Positions 40,801-49,888 are shown, counted from the stretch's first letter. The stretch is 64,000 bases of DNA from Enoplolaimus lenunculus (GCA_030248215.1 JASANG010001819.1:124001-188000); one strand, 5' to 3'. A program made the numbers and translations. Notes: generated by a model not told the origin, from the letters alone.

Positions 40801-43800
40801 TTATGTAACCGCATATAGCTACGTAATGTCGGTTGAAAATTAGAACTTGCCAGCGGGCGTATGGCCGGCGAAAATTCGGAATTCTGACCGGTATATATCG
40901 GAATTCCGTTTGCACACTGATTGAATGAGCAAAATTATTTTGATTGCAGGATGGGACGATGATTTTGTCTTGAAACGACATTTTTCGGCGTTAATTCCGG
41001 CGTTTGATCCGCGACCAGGACGTGTTAACGTTAATCAAACACAAGATGTCGAGTTGCAGCCGCCACAATTTAATTCGCTATGCGCTATTTCCCAAAAAGA
41101 CCCGGCAAAGCACGATGAAACTGTGTCATCTAACAAAACAGCAGGTAAGCATTAGCTCTTCTGCTTTTAGATGCGGATGAGTTCGCATAGTTTGCTACCA
41201 GTGTCTGAAATTTCGATATTTTACCGGGCAAAGTATTCGTGTTCTGGGCAAAAATTCTTTTTGTTTGCGGTTGTTCCGGTTTTTTCCAAAATTCCTAGGT
41301 CGTTTTTCTGTAACGCTTCGAATGAATGCGTTTCCGGTTGCTTGGTTAATTAGGTTTGGTTATGACCGCTAATCTAGACTGACACGATTTATGCCTCAGT
41401 TACTGAGGTATTGGTTGATTTATCTCAATTTTTAAGAAACACCTAAACCCGCAGCAGAGCCTGATCATACTACCAATGATGCGGACAGTATCGCAGGTGG
41501 AAAACACCGTACCGTTTCATCCGCTCCGCATTGGCAGCCAGACAGTTCACGACGAACCTCAAAACATTCGGCACATGGAAGCTCGGCTGGCGGCAGTCAT
41601 AGCAGTAAACTTAAGCTTACTTTGATTTCAAAACAACCCTTGGTCACAGCATCGTCGAATAGTCAACGGCCCCCGGTGAGACAAAGCAGCAACAATGCAG
41701 ATTTGTTACTGTCTTCACCGCGTGCTAATGAACAACAGTATGAGCTTGCGATGCTGAATGCGTCAAATGTTGCAATCCCTGCAAATCAGGAAACTGGTAG
41801 TGAGATGCAAGTCCCATTACCGATGTCGCAAGAAATGACTGATGATTCATGGACCATTTTTGCTTATATTCAATCGATTATGGCTCAGCCTGCGTATCCG
41901 AGTGGTACGGCAACAAGTGGTGGCTGGAGTGCGGCACAAGGCGCGACGGGTATCGTTGGAAATTCGGGTGAGTACAATCTGAAACGATGACAAATGACTA
42001 AGGGCGGCAGTAACTTATGTACCGGACGGCGTTGTAACAAAATAAATTTTTATTTATAAATAAGTTTGTTGTCCTCTTATATGCTATGTGAAAATTAGTA
42101 ATAAAATGCGGTATGGGTTAATTTTGACGCAACTAACGTATCGCTTTGAAGCGAAAGATTTTTAAGTGAATCCCTACACGGGATTCGAACTCAAGACGTA
42201 CGGAATACCGACCCTTAATTTAATCACTGTTTGATACAATGAATCCTTCGCACGAAATTTAATACAAAGTTTAAGTGATTGATTTAGTTTAATTGCACAG
42301 GGTGTATTATAGCGATATACACATTGCATGTTTTAGGTACGAGTGCTCGTGTGGATAAAGCACGACGCATTTGGGAGCCAACATATACGTTAAAGTATTC
42401 GGCTGCAGTACCGCCGCTGGCCAACCTGCAGAAAACGGGGCCATTGTCCAAGCAGTCGAGCATCGATTTAGTTCTTCCACCAGCTGAGTTGCTCAGTTCG
42501 TCGAAGGTATGTGATGATACCCGCTCTGGCTACGGCGGGGCAAGCACAAGAGAGAATACCGAATCGTCTGTGATTGATATTGTACGTTTGTTGGCTATTA
42601 TCCGCCGATTAGTAGGGTAAGCTGCTTTTTTAGATCGCTCTGTTATTTAAAATATACGTAATGTGATATTTTTAGGGTGCAACGGATAACCGGCTCCGTC
42701 AAATAATCTCAACCTATCTCCATTTCGGTATTTTCTGTATTCGGGCGCACTCTGTTGTTTTCTTGTTAATATTGGTAAATGCCGCAGTTTACATCGAGTT
42801 TCTTACTGTTTTCAATTATTTTAGCTGCGCACTCCACAAGCCGTTGACTTAAATTTTGAATAGCGAATGGGATGATGTTTAATTCAAAACGTTGCGTACA
42901 AAAATTGATTTCGGATATTCTACGCCCTGTACACACACTACTACAGTAGGTTACGCGTTATTATACAAAAAATATTTTATTTGTTGTGGCGCTAAAGGTT
43001 AACGTTATCGCTGTTGCAGGCAACAACATCAGTTTGACAGTACGGTTGGCAATACTCTGAAAACTGGTGAAGCCGTTATTGCTCATTCAGCAACCCAAGA
43101 GGTGACTCAAGTAACCACTGCAGCTGAGGAACCTGTAAACGTTTCAATTGAAAGTATCGATTCGGGTGTATTTGTTTCGTCAAAATTGACTGCGAAACTT
43201 CTTCAACAACTACAAGATCCGCTCGTTGTGGCTAGCGGAGCGTTGCCGTTGTGGTGTGATTACTTGGTACAACGGTACCCGATGTTGTTTGCATTTGAAA
43301 CACGGGTGCTGTATTTTCGGGCGACTGCGTTTGGGACGAGTAGATGTAAGCTCAAAACGCAAAAAGGTTTTCAAAATTTGTTTTTCCGAAATCAAGTTTT
43401 TATGTGTATGTTTCCATATTGTAAATGTAATTAGTTAGTATCTTATCTATTGACAATTAAGCTACTTTTTTGAATGATAGATACGTAAACGTGAGTTAGT
43501 TCAGCATGTGTACTGCTCGCACATGGATACCAATGAACTACTATACAAGCAGCGGGAAATATCCAGGGGAATGGGCAGGGGGCATTCCTTCTAAAAAATT
43601 TTCTTAAATTCTAATAAGGTAACAGTCTGCCTTATGAAAATTTCTACATCAACTAGATTCGAGGACCGTTTCAAAAGTGCAAAAAAATTTTATAATAGCA
43701 GGTCGTGGGATTTTGCTACGTAATTGGAAATACCAAATGTATTTAAGCAATTGTTTGGCTCCAGTCACAGCGTGACGCTGCAATCGAATCCCAGCGGTCT

Positions 43801-46800
43801 GGTGGTGGTGGTGGAGCTGGTGGACCTGCATCCAGTGGGTCCTCGGCACGTCGTAGCGGTGGCGGAGCGTCAAGCGCGGACGAATGCCACAACGAATTCA
43901 GAATTGGTCGCATCAGGCATGAGCGAATCAGAGTGCCTCGGTCTCAGCCAACGCTGCTTGCTTGGGCTCAGCAGGTATGCGCCTCGTAATTATGTGTAGT
44001 GGCTAGGTTGCCGCCAAAATTTTGGTTCCTGTCGGAAAACTATTTTTCAGATTCTTTTCCGGAATGAGGTCTACTGTTTTCTCACCGAATTCCACGGTAT
44101 TATCGTCGTTAATAAGTCAGCATTCACGTTTCAATTTTTGCAAAAAAATCTCGTATCTTCGATTTCCGGTTCTGTTTCATTTTTTTAGATCCAGTTGCAT
44201 TCTGGTAGTAACAAGGTTAATTGAGGATATTTTTGTCATGTGTAATATTTTCTACTTTTAAATGTAATGGGCTCTACGTTAAAATTGAGGTGTAGATTAT
44301 GTGACACTTTATATTTTCGGTAAACTGAGGTTTAATAATTTTACAGCATCGTGTAAATTATAACTGGTTGTATTTTTAAATTCTAGAACACTAGGATCGC
44401 CAGAGTAAATCTATTCAATCTGTGATTTGTTTATAGGTAATGTCGTTCCATGCTGAACGTAAAAGCATTTTGGAAATTGAATTTGATGGTGAAGAAGGCA
44501 CTGGCTTAGGGCCAACACTAGAATTCTATTCACTGGTCGCTGGTGAGTTACAACGCATATCACTCGGACTCTGGCTTACCGACTCGCCAGTTATGCCGTC
44601 CGGTGGTTTCAGTCATTCGGTTACAATCATGCCTTCTGCTCAAGAGCAAAGTGTGATATCTAGTACGGCATCATCTGTTGGTACGGAAGCTAAAAGTCAA
44701 TCCAAAGCTGGTGCAGTTTGTTCCGACAGTAATGAAAGTGCTTCTAGCAATGAACCAGTATCAAAACCTTACTCAGAGCGCAAACAAGTACCGCAGCAAA
44801 ATATCCCTGTCACTGCTGACCCGTCACATTTCTTAGGTCGTTTAGCTGATCATTTTGTCAGGTCGCCGGCTGGTCTGTTTCCGGCACCGCGTCCGCAAAC
44901 CGATACCGCGTGTCAACGCGCTGAACGCGGCTTCGAGTTTTTTGGAATCTTCCTCGCCAAGGTTCTACAGGATTGCCGGTTAGTTGACATACCGTTGTCG
45001 ACAGCTTTCTTGAAGATACTATCCTGTACCAGGTCGCCTGGACAGCATGAACCAGCTGGAATGTTCGCTCGTGCTCGTGACCCAAGAGGCGAGTCTGGTG
45101 CCAAATCAAATAACGCTGGCAATAAGCGAAGTGAAACGCCGATTTTAGACTGGAATGTCAAAGATGCAGCACGCGTTGCGACGGAAACAGGCGCGATTTG
45201 GTATCATGGGTTGTTTGATGATGTGAGTGCGAAAAAGGGGAGCTATTTTTGTTGGTCATGGCTCATGGCTTATGCCCGAAACCTTAACTTCTAAATTTGA
45301 ACCTAGTAAATAATATTCGAGCTGGAACGTAGCTTAGAGTTTAATGAAAACTTTAGCATCTACGTGACATCATTTAGCATGGCGAAGCTTAGAATTATCG
45401 GTCTAAAATTGCTAAAAAATCAGTCCACAGACAATAACTAGTTTGATTATTTCCTAAGTAAAATCATCATTATGTTTTAAATATGATAAGAAATTAACCA
45501 AACAGGTAAATGAAAAACAAACTTTGAAACGAGGTTGATTTAAATGGGTTTCTTTAAGTTTAGTGTGATTGTTTAATTGGATTCAGATGAATTGGAAACT
45601 TTAAGTAGCTGTAAAGTAAAATTTCAGGTTTTGTCACATATTAGCTGATTAGTGTTATAAACTGTCCTGTCATTTTATCCGCATGCAGTCTTTGTCCGGT
45701 AAAGACAGTTTCGGTTCAGACGGTTTCTGTACGAACCATTATGTTGGTAAACAAGAACATCACCGCCTTTCTGAGCTAATTTTTACTCTTGTGCTCTAAA
45801 ATCTAATACTGTTTGAGTATGAAAAGTTATTTCAGACGGATTTCGAAGATTTATATCCGATTAAAAGTCGTTTTCTACGTCAATTGTCTGATCTGGTAGG
45901 TTCTACACCGAAGCAAGAACAGTCACAACACCAACAACTCATCGATTTTGATGGACATTTATGTTCATTGGAAGATTTAGCGTTGACATTTCAACTTAAC
46001 CCGTCAAACCAGTACTACGACTTTGAGCATGTAGATTTGATTCCGGGTAAATGAAAATGTTATTTCTCTACGGCAGTTGTTAGCTTTGTTGTTAACTCTA
46101 GAATATTGAAAATTACTGTATGATGCTTGTTTGGTTATGGGGGCAAAGCCAAACTTTTGGAAGGGGTGTTACGTTCTACAATAATTTTGAAGAGGGTTCT
46201 TGTTTATTAACAGAAATTTTCTAAAACCCCTGAACAACAATCGCAGTTGAGGTTACCCCTAACCCTTTCCCATGCCTACGCTTTTGGTTGATTCGGTATA
46301 ATTTTTTCAGCAGTGCTCAGCTTCCATCACTAATTTGATGATATGTTTTCTAACTGGTGAACCTTGTACTAGTATATTAATATTTTATTTCTAAATATTT
46401 TTGTGTATTTTTCGGTGAAATAGTGTAAGAACTGGTATGTAGGTTCAGAGACACATTAATGACTGGTTTTCTGAAATAGTTTGTTGCACGAAGTTAGACG
46501 TATAAAACTATGCAACAACACTTACTGCGGGCTGTAGAACAGGTTTTTAAATTCCACTTCCTTGTTTGCGCATAGCTCACTCAGCGACACATGTTTCTGG
46601 CTGTAGAACAGGTTTCTAAAACCTCACTTGCTTGTTTGCGCATAGCTAACTCAGAGCGACACATGCTTCTGTCCAGTTTGACAAGTAGTATGATTTCGTC
46701 AAAACCTTCTGTTTTCTTGCTTTACAAACGTTTTGTGTTTAGATGGCGGTAGTATTGACGTAACGCTCGACAATGTAGCCGAATACGTATCATTTTGCAA

Positions 46801-49332
46801 ACAGTTTTATCTGTCAGTTGGATTGTATCGCCAGTTGACTGCGTTTCGACGCGGTTTTTGCAAAGTATTTCCAGTTCACAAATTGGCGTCGTTCAGTCCG
46901 GATGAAATTAGAGTAAGATGCTGCGTATTGATACAGGTTTCTTGGTTTGATTCGGGGTTGGCTTTTGAAAGTTGGGGAGGTGAACGAAATTTCATACGGT
47001 GAGAAAGATAACAACATGACGCATTTTGGGATTACGTTTCTTGTGTGGGAAGCACACAGATGTATTTCAAAAGCCCATTGTTCCATTGAAATGGTTTATA
47101 GATTTGGATGCCCCCGTTTTAACGGATTATTCAATCGGAAGTACTAGTACAATAAATTGATTATGCTTTGCATTAATGTGTGAGTTATTTTTCAGCAGCA
47201 TTATTTTAAAAATGTGTCTAGTGATCCGCGGTAGTCAACGTATTGATGTTTCTATTTTATAATCTATAATATTATTAAACATAATGAACACAGTGGTGTT
47301 CATATGTTTTGCAGATCTCAAGTGCGGATTTTTGGTTTAGTTTTTTATTTGCACTGCACCTTTACAATTGGAGTATCGGAGTATCCTAACGCTTGGCTTC
47401 TCGGCAACAGTTGCTAACGGTTGGTTTCACCCCAACGATTGGTTACACCCCAACGGTTGGTTTCAGCCTAAAGATTGATTTCTCCCTCAACGATTGATTT
47501 TCACACTAAGGCTTGGTTTCGTATTGATAGTTTGTTCTCAGCGCGTATTTTAACACTGTGCCAATATTTCAGACGCTGATCTGTGGCGATCAGTATCCAC
47601 GCTGGACAAGAGAAGAAATTGTACAATTCACAGAAACAAAACACGGCTATACCAAAGAGTCCCAGTCATTTGCGGATTTTGTCGAAATAATGCTGGAAAT
47701 GAGCGGCGACGAACGACGTCGGTTTTTGCAATTTGCCACTGGATGCTCTTCTCTGCCGCCAGGTAAAAGCGGGTTTCACAAGACAATTTGCGCTGCCACA
47801 AGCCAAAACTGCTGAATTATTTTGATTTTAGTGGCTTGTAAAATATCGGTTAAAAGCATGTTATTCTGCATAAGAACGTAAGCTTAGGTGGGTTGGCGAA
47901 CGTCGATTCACCGTTGAATTGCAACCTCTTTTCATTCCAAGCTTTAAGTTTGGTGGTGATGGTGATACATGTCCCATTACTTGGGCAATACTTTTACTAG
48001 TCGTTAGCAGATATAGGCTTCGAACCCTAAATTAATTCCCGTCTTTTCAATTTATTATCAGCTATCACAAATAGCAATATAGGTTTAAAACAAGCGAACT
48101 ACAGTGGCTGAAGATGTGAAACTTGGTTGGTTCTCAAGTAGAACCAATCAAATGCGAATAATGTGAGAAGTATCATACTTGTCGATTGGGTGGCGCGAAA
48201 TTTATTATAACTGTCACAAACTTGTAATAGGTGCTACATACATTTGGCAATGTTGGCATAGAAATTTAACGCTGTCTTTTCAATATTGTGTGTATCAGCT
48301 ATCACAAATAGCAATATAACTTTAAGCCGTTTATTACCTACAGGCTAATTTGCACAATTAATTAAGCCTAAATTAGGACTTTCTACATTATTTCACGAAT
48401 TATTACAGGGTTAAAAGGCTTTTGGGTGCGAGTAATCTGCATAGACTACAAACCTCCACCAAAACCGATGATTGAGCAGTTATGTAGCTATTAATAGATA
48501 ATTTGCATATTAACATTCACTAATTATTAAGGTTAAAAGCAATATAATTTCAGCACTAAAGGGTTTTTAGGTACGAGAAATTTGAATAAATTGTTTACAA
48601 ACCTCCAAAACCCGATAATTGAATAGTTAGCTAATAGCTAATTTGCATATTAACTTAATTGATAAACCTAAATTAGGCGTTTGTACAATGATTCACTAAT
48701 TATTAGGGTTACAAGCAATCTAATTTCAGCAATAATGGGTTTTCGGATGCGGGGAATCTGAATAACTTGTCTACAAATGTTCAAACCGATCATCGAATAG
48801 TTAGCTAATTGCTAATTTGCATATTTGCTCAGTTGACAAGACAAAATTAAGATTTTTAATTTATTCCAATAATTATTAGGGTGACTGAAGGGTTTTTCAG
48901 TGCGAGGAATCTGAATAAATTACTTACAAACCTCCAAAACCGATAAATGGTTAGCTAATAACAAATTTGCATATTACCTTAATTGCTTACGTGTGTTCGA
49001 ACTTCGCTCAATAAATGGTAACGCTGGTTATAATTGTCACAAACTTCTAATAGGTGCTACATACATTTGACAGTGTTGGCATACATATTTAACACTGTAC
49101 GCGGAGAAATGACTTACAAGTTACAATATCTGCGTGTGTATTCTTTCTAGGTGGACTGGCAAACTTACATCCTCGACTTACCATAGTACGTAAGGTCGAT
49201 GCAAGCGACGGAAGTTACCCGTCGGTGAATACGTGCGTTCATTATCTTAAACTGCCTCAATATTCAACCAAAGCAATCATGCGTCAACGTTTGCTGGATG
49301 CAACCAATGAACGAGGATTTCATCTGAATTGA
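6201..49332 (+). CDS. HECTD1: HECTD1-type HECT E3 ubiquitin ligase, whole gene, 46 coding exons
   Basis: This is a ubiquitin ligase that passes ubiquitin from an E2 to a substrate through a cysteine in its C-terminal HECT domain. The first exon encodes [20 protein letters not shown], nearly identical to the start of animal HECTD1, and the last encodes [10 protein letters not shown] and ends GFHLN, the family terminus. The 46 exons I placed keep phase throughout and add up to 12,876 nt, so about 4,291 residues, far above the roughly 2,610 of human HECTD1. The excess lies between the MIB/HERC2 domain and the conserved C-terminal third. The start is the only ATG that gives the family N-terminus. 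The largest introns are 1 (3.4 kb) and 21 (5.1 kb). Domain blocks and exon limits are in separate entries. In C. elegans the ortholog is hecd-1. Identity is very secure; single splice sites in the low-complexity region are less so. Confidence 0.97.
6945..7907 (-). pseudogene. RS-rich coding relic inside HECTD1 intron 1
   Basis: On the strand opposite HECTD1, protein-like sequence runs through about 960 bases without introns, moving between frames. A first part reads [21 protein letters not shown] second is Arg/Ser-rich ([16 protein letters not shown]). A third is acidic ([20 protein letters not shown]). A fourth at the low-coordinate end is a coiled-coil-like [15 protein letters not shown] with [13 protein letters not shown], ending at a stop. 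The composition and lack of introns suggest a processed copy of a host gene, or the coding part of a dead element. I do not recognise the family and assign no function. Confidence 0.45.
8301..8921. mobile_element. hAT-like MITE or composite, rich in GAATCC repeats (intron 1)
   Basis: It begins CAGGGTGGCACCGAATC and ends ATTCCGGTTGCACCCTG, which read inverted is CAGGGTGCAACCGGAAT. Near both ends it has runs of GAATCCGAATCC. The same end sequence flanks the 30.4-kb copy, where an exact 8-bp duplication is present. Here the flanks agree at only five of eight bases, and an inner terminus-like sequence near 8717 suggests two copies merged. A related GATCCGGATCCGG tract lies at about 8060-8140. Confidence 0.6.
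9814..10047. mobile_element. Inverted-repeat element abutting the exon 2 splice donor
   Basis: Two 71-base arms (9814-9884 and 9977-10047) are imperfect inverted copies. Both begin ATGCAT, share TTTCATTTT and CCGAAAACA, and end around TAGGGTTAACA. The left arm starts three bases after the exon 2/intron 2 boundary, so the donor GTAATGCATC is partly made of element sequence. Confidence 0.7.
11620..12060 (-). repeat. Relic of the 140-177-bp intron repeat, reversed (intron 5)
   Basis: The intron contains reversed copies of the repeat seen at 19.2 and 48.3 kb, for example CTATTCAATGATCGGTTTTG and TCATCGGTTTTGGAGGTTAA, with AGCAAAGCTCAG near one edge. The copies are worn and their limits are approximate. 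Confidence 0.5.
13581..15015 (+). CDS. HECTD1: HECTD1 exons 9-11: ankyrin repeats
   Basis: Exon 10 is 14046-14162 and exon 11 is 14414-15015. Together with the end of exon 9 they encode about residues 450-575 as ankyrin repeats: [37 protein letters not shown], then [13 protein letters not shown] and [20 protein letters not shown]. These match the HECTD1 ankyrin block almost residue for residue, and the HYAACFGR and DEDGKTPL turns are typical. In this family ankyrin repeats bind partner or substrate proteins. Exon 11 continues through a polar linker into [13 protein letters not shown] and [12 protein letters not shown], the next conserved helical segment. The unspliced frame stays open for about 165 bases past the exon 11 donor (CAG|GTTAAG), but the family sequence resumes at exon 12. 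Confidence 0.95.
15700..19166 (+). CDS. HECTD1: HECTD1 exons 12-17: central conserved region
   Basis: The exons are 15700-15780, 15972-16115, 16427-16646, 16980-17209, 17493-17644 and 18881-19166 (about residues 720-1090). Family landmarks in order are [74 protein letters not shown] and the basic stretch around [20 protein letters not shown]. At 17209 the exon must end despite an open frame beyond it, because [10 protein letters not shown] resumes in phase from 17493. Exon 17 opens with a Thr/Ser-rich insert not found in vertebrates. No catalytic role is known for this block; it links the solenoid and the beta-sandwich. Confidence 0.92.
19205..19640 (+). repeat. Two units of the 140-177-bp intron repeat (intron 17)
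   Basis: Two tandem units about 177 bp apart share TTAGCTAATA, TTGCATATTAG, GGGTCACAAGCAATC and the GCGAGAAATTT-AATAAATTG-ACCTCTAAATC series. The stretch ends in TGAGCTTCGCTCAATGCAT, which recurs beside the 48-49 kb array. It is noncoding and lies wholly within intron 17. Confidence 0.65.
20017..27312 (+). CDS. HECTD1: HECTD1 exons 18-22: helical segment and SUN-like beta-sandwich
   Basis: The exons are 20017-20673, 20973-21232, 21528-21636, 21817-22027 and 27153-27312 (about residues 1091-1555). Exon 18 carries [25 protein letters not shown] and [16 protein letters not shown], interrupted by an added Gln/Thr run. Exons 19-22 carry the Sad1/UNC (SUN)-like beta-sandwich at about residues 1320-1525: [74 protein letters not shown] and [14 protein letters not shown]. 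The fold is broken between exons 21 and 22 by the 5.1-kb intron 21, which holds a foldback element and a minisatellite; RIQQNG joins [10 protein letters not shown] across it in phase. The domain is thought to bind proteins or ligands; its partner is unknown. Confidence 0.94.
22229..23127. mobile_element. Foldback element with 177-bp, apparently perfect inverted arms (intron 21)
   Basis: The arm at 22229-22405 (starting ACTAGAAAAAAATGCTCAGC) is matched base for base, as far as I can read, by the reverse complement of 22951-23127. A 545-bp unique spacer lies between. There is no coding sequence in arms or spacer. No clear target duplication is visible. The arms' identity implies a recent insertion or gene conversion. 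In the HECTD1 pre-mRNA the arms could form a 177-bp stem. The array at 23168 begins about 40 bases to the right. Confidence 0.85.
23168..26290. repeat. 18-bp minisatellite, about 170 units (intron 21)
   Basis: The consensus unit is GTTGGGGTGAAACCAACC, with variants GGGGCAAAACC, GTTGGGTTGAAACC and a few units out of register. Because 18 is a multiple of three, all six frames stay open for long runs: the + strand reads repeated GVKPTV or NRWGET, the - strand SPQRLV, FTPTVG or HPNGWF. None is a gene: splicing joins 22027 to 27153 in phase, there is no start context, and all frames are equally open. The unit contains a near-palindromic core, CCAACCGTTGG. Confidence 0.95.
26291..26610 (-). mobile_element. 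Flank of the minisatellite element with a terminal stem (intron 21)
   Basis: After the array, 26480-26610 ends in a short foldback, AATCATATATATGAACAC and GTGTTCATATGATT. On the minus strand GTGTTCATAT, then ATCTCAAGCGCG and CAGTTTAGTT, match GTGTTCATAT, ATCTCAAGTGCG and GGTTTAGTT at 47298-47342. There they also precede units of the same minisatellite. This suggests flank and array belong to one mobile unit. Confidence 0.55.
27494..31966 (+). CDS. HECTD1: HECTD1 exons 23-26: MIB/HERC2 domain and Gly/Ser/Ala-rich tail
   Basis: The exons are 27494-27600, 27943-28335, 28710-29048 and 31023-31966 (about residues 1556-2150). The MIB/HERC2 domain (about residues 1797-1860) reads [17 protein letters not shown], then [10 protein letters not shown], and continues after the 2-kb intron 25 as [18 protein letters not shown]. 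This small beta-barrel, shared with Mind bomb and HERC2, acts in substrate recognition. Exons 23-24 before it and most of exon 26 after it are low-complexity (Gln/His; Ser/Thr; Gly/Ala/Ser) and are not conserved in the family. Exon 26 ends in [12 protein letters not shown], which recalls the short SSSASVPNLSS-type motifs of vertebrate HECTD1. Confidence 0.92.
30243..30830. mobile_element. TIR element (CACCTATCACCAGTTAG type) interrupted by a hAT MITE (intron 25)
   Basis: The left end AACACCTATCACCAGTTAGC and the inner CAATCAAATGTAAATAATGTG match the element near 48060-48240. The element runs into GGCTCGAAATTTATAGGACT and resumes as CAACTGGCGATACG after the hAT copy, so the hAT copy inserted into an older element. 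Limits are approximate. Confidence 0.55.
30411..30785. mobile_element. hAT-type MITE with exact 8-bp target duplication (intron 25)
   Basis: The element is 30419-30777 (359 bp). The termini are CAGGGTGCAACCGGAATT and GTAATTCCGGTTGCACCCTG. The 8 bases CTTACGAC stand directly on both sides (30411-30418 and 30778-30785), the duplication length of hAT transposons. Near each end are short tandem CCGGTT units. It has no coding capacity. Confidence 0.93.
32325..32352. repeat. Near-perfect palindrome, minimal form of the CACCTATCAC family (intron 26)
   Basis: CACCTATCAC, the six bases TAACCG, then GTGATAGGTG form a tight hairpin. The arms equal the termini of the elements near 30250 and 48060. It looks like an element whose inside was deleted, leaving the two ends joined. 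Confidence 0.65.
32443..40732 (+). CDS. HECTD1: HECTD1 exons 27-36: expanded disordered region with acidic tract
   Basis: The exons are 32443-32751, 33018-33713, 34262-34615, 34919-35026, 35244-35421, 35903-36115, 37337-37417, 38743-39204, 39608-39859 and 40058-40732 (about residues 2151-3259). Most of the protein here is Ser/Thr/Gly/Gln/Ala-rich and looks disordered. Recognisable anchors are [14 protein letters not shown] with TPSLENLLA (exon 27), the helix [21 protein letters not shown] (exon 33), and at the start of exon 36 an almost unbroken Asp/Glu tract (about residues 3035-3075). That tract sits where vertebrate HECTD1 has its acidic stretch. It is followed by poly-Ala and Thr/Ser runs. 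Exon 28 is best ended at a GC donor (CAG|GCAAGC). Exon order is sound; a few limits could shift by a codon or two. Confidence 0.85.
36236..37045 (+). repeat. Three tandem copies of a tRNA-headed 305-bp unit (intron 32)
   Basis: Units start at 36236, 36540 and 36846 (spacing 304 and 306). The third is cut short at about 37045. Each contains a 71-base tRNA-like part (36316-36386, 36622-36692, 36928-36998) that begins GACCACATGG, has an A-box-like TGGTATAGTGG and a B-box GTTCGAATCC (intact in the second copy), and ends in GGTC complementary to its start. The D and T stems are poor and I can assign no anticodon, so these are tRNA-derived (SINE-like) repeats, not working tRNA genes. Confidence 0.75.
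38277..38319. repeat. 18-bp hairpin (intron 33)
   Basis: ACGGATGCTCTTGGACCG (38277-38294), the loop ATACTAC, then CGGTCCAAGAGCGTCCGT pair over 18 positions with one mismatch that is a G-U pair in RNA. The arms are GC-rich in an AT-rich intron. I see no coding or element context. Confidence 0.75.
40950..43974 (+). CDS. HECTD1: HECTD1 exons 37-41: conserved pre-HECT region, BTHB domain absent
   Basis: The exons are 40950-41144, 41437-41967, 42337-42616, 43020-43345 and 43748-43974 (about residues 3260-3779). Conserved anchors are [107 protein letters not shown] and [15 protein letters not shown]. Inside exon 39 WEPTYTLKY passes, with only a short Ser/Pro linker, to [13 protein letters not shown]. 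Vertebrate HECTD1 carries its basic tilted helix bundle between these two points, and no splice junction separates them here. The exon 41 acceptor is an unusual AAG at 43745-43747, chosen because IVWLQ then follows SRS in phase. Confidence 0.9.
42172..42225 (-). repeat. tRNA-like fragment (intron 38)
   Basis: Read on the minus strand, GGGTCGGTATTCCGTACG is followed by GAGTTCGAATCCCGT, a B-box/T-arm-like sequence, and GTAGGGATTC. The 5' half of a tRNA is not visible, so this is a fragment or part of a tRNA-derived repeat. Confidence 0.35.
42673..42751. mobile_element. Short hAT-like relic (intron 39)
   Basis: AGGGTGCAACGGATAACCGG at one side and CGGGCGCACTCTG at the other resemble the two CAGGGTGCAACCGG ends in inverted order, about 80 bases apart. 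It is probably an internally deleted copy. Confidence 0.45.
44437..49332 (+). CDS. HECTD1: HECTD1 exons 42-46: HECT catalytic domain
   Basis: The exons are 44437-45222, 45836-46046, 46743-46912, 47573-47762 and 49151-49332 (about residues 3780-4291). The N-lobe shows RKSILEIEF and [18 protein letters not shown], then [23 protein letters not shown]. Later come [33 protein letters not shown] and [14 protein letters not shown]. The C-lobe has LHPRLTVVRK and the active-site cysteine in [12 protein letters not shown] (TGC at 49234-49236, about residue 4260). That cysteine lies 31 residues from the end, as in human HECTD1. Nothing needed for catalysis is missing. A Ser/Glu-rich insert sits in the N-lobe after TIMPSAQEQ. 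Confidence 0.96.
47280..47520 (-). mobile_element. Second, short copy of the minisatellite element, reversed (intron 44)
   Basis: A small stem ATGAACAC-AGTG-GTGTTCAT leads into ATCTCAAGTGCG and GGTTTAGTT. A few diverged 18-bp units follow (GGTTGGTTTCACCCCAACG and so on). This is the same order as on the minus strand at 26.6-26.2 kb, so the copy lies opposite in orientation. It keeps only about five units against about 170 in intron 21. Confidence 0.65.
48055..48285. mobile_element. CACCTATCAC-type element (intron 45)
   Basis: CAGCTATCACAAATAGCAAT, AGCGAACTACAG, CCAATCAAATGCGAATAATG and TTGTAATAGGTGCTACATAC follow the layout of the element at 30243. The last part (TTATAACTGTCACAAACTTG through TGGCATAGAAATTTAACGC) recurs as a direct repeat at about 49029-49100, on the far side of the tandem array. 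Confidence 0.55.
48340..49015 (+). repeat. Irregular tandem array, 140-175-bp units (intron 45)
   Basis: The landmark TAATTTGCATATTA or a close variant recurs near 48346, 48499, 48639, 48813 and 48963. In between are TTATTAGGGTTACAAGC, GGGTTTT, GCGAGAAAT-TGAATAAATTG, ACAAACCTCCAAAACCGATA and GAATAGTTAGCTAAT. The same unit occurs in introns 5 and 17. Similar direct repeats flank the array (about 48206-48280 and 49029-49100). The layout resembles elements with central tandem repeats, but the class is not decidable here. Confidence 0.75.
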
Positions 49333-49888
49333 ATGATTTTTGGCCGATTTCATCATTGTTTTTGTTGCTAATTTAAACGCTGGACGAAATTTTGCCGCCG
49401 AAAAGGAATTTCGTGTGTCTCACCAATGCCCTGTATATTGAAATCCAATGCTTTTTCAGTGTAAAATTCCGCACTGTTATAGGTTCGAAGCTTTGGTATT
49501 GAAATGACAGGGATAATTTGGTGCATTCCTAATGCTTGTTGATCTAAACAATCGTCGACTCAATCAAAGTGAGACCCTATTGACAGCTACTTGCCATTTA
49601 AATACAATGATGTTATTTCAACGGTTTAAATACTGTGAAAACAGAGAAAAGTTTTGTCATCGAGAAACTGACTTAATATTATGTGCATGTCTGTTTTTCG
49701 GGTATGTATTGCTTAGTTTCATCAGGTGTATTTTATTGTTCCTGTAATTTTGTGTTAAATTATGTTGAGCCAACCGTTTCAGTTTGTGATTTTGTGGCAA
49801 GTATTTAATGAACATTCATAATGTATGCATGTGTTATAGCTACTTTGTGTGTCAGTTTACAATAGTTTGCTGCATGAGTTCTGAAATC

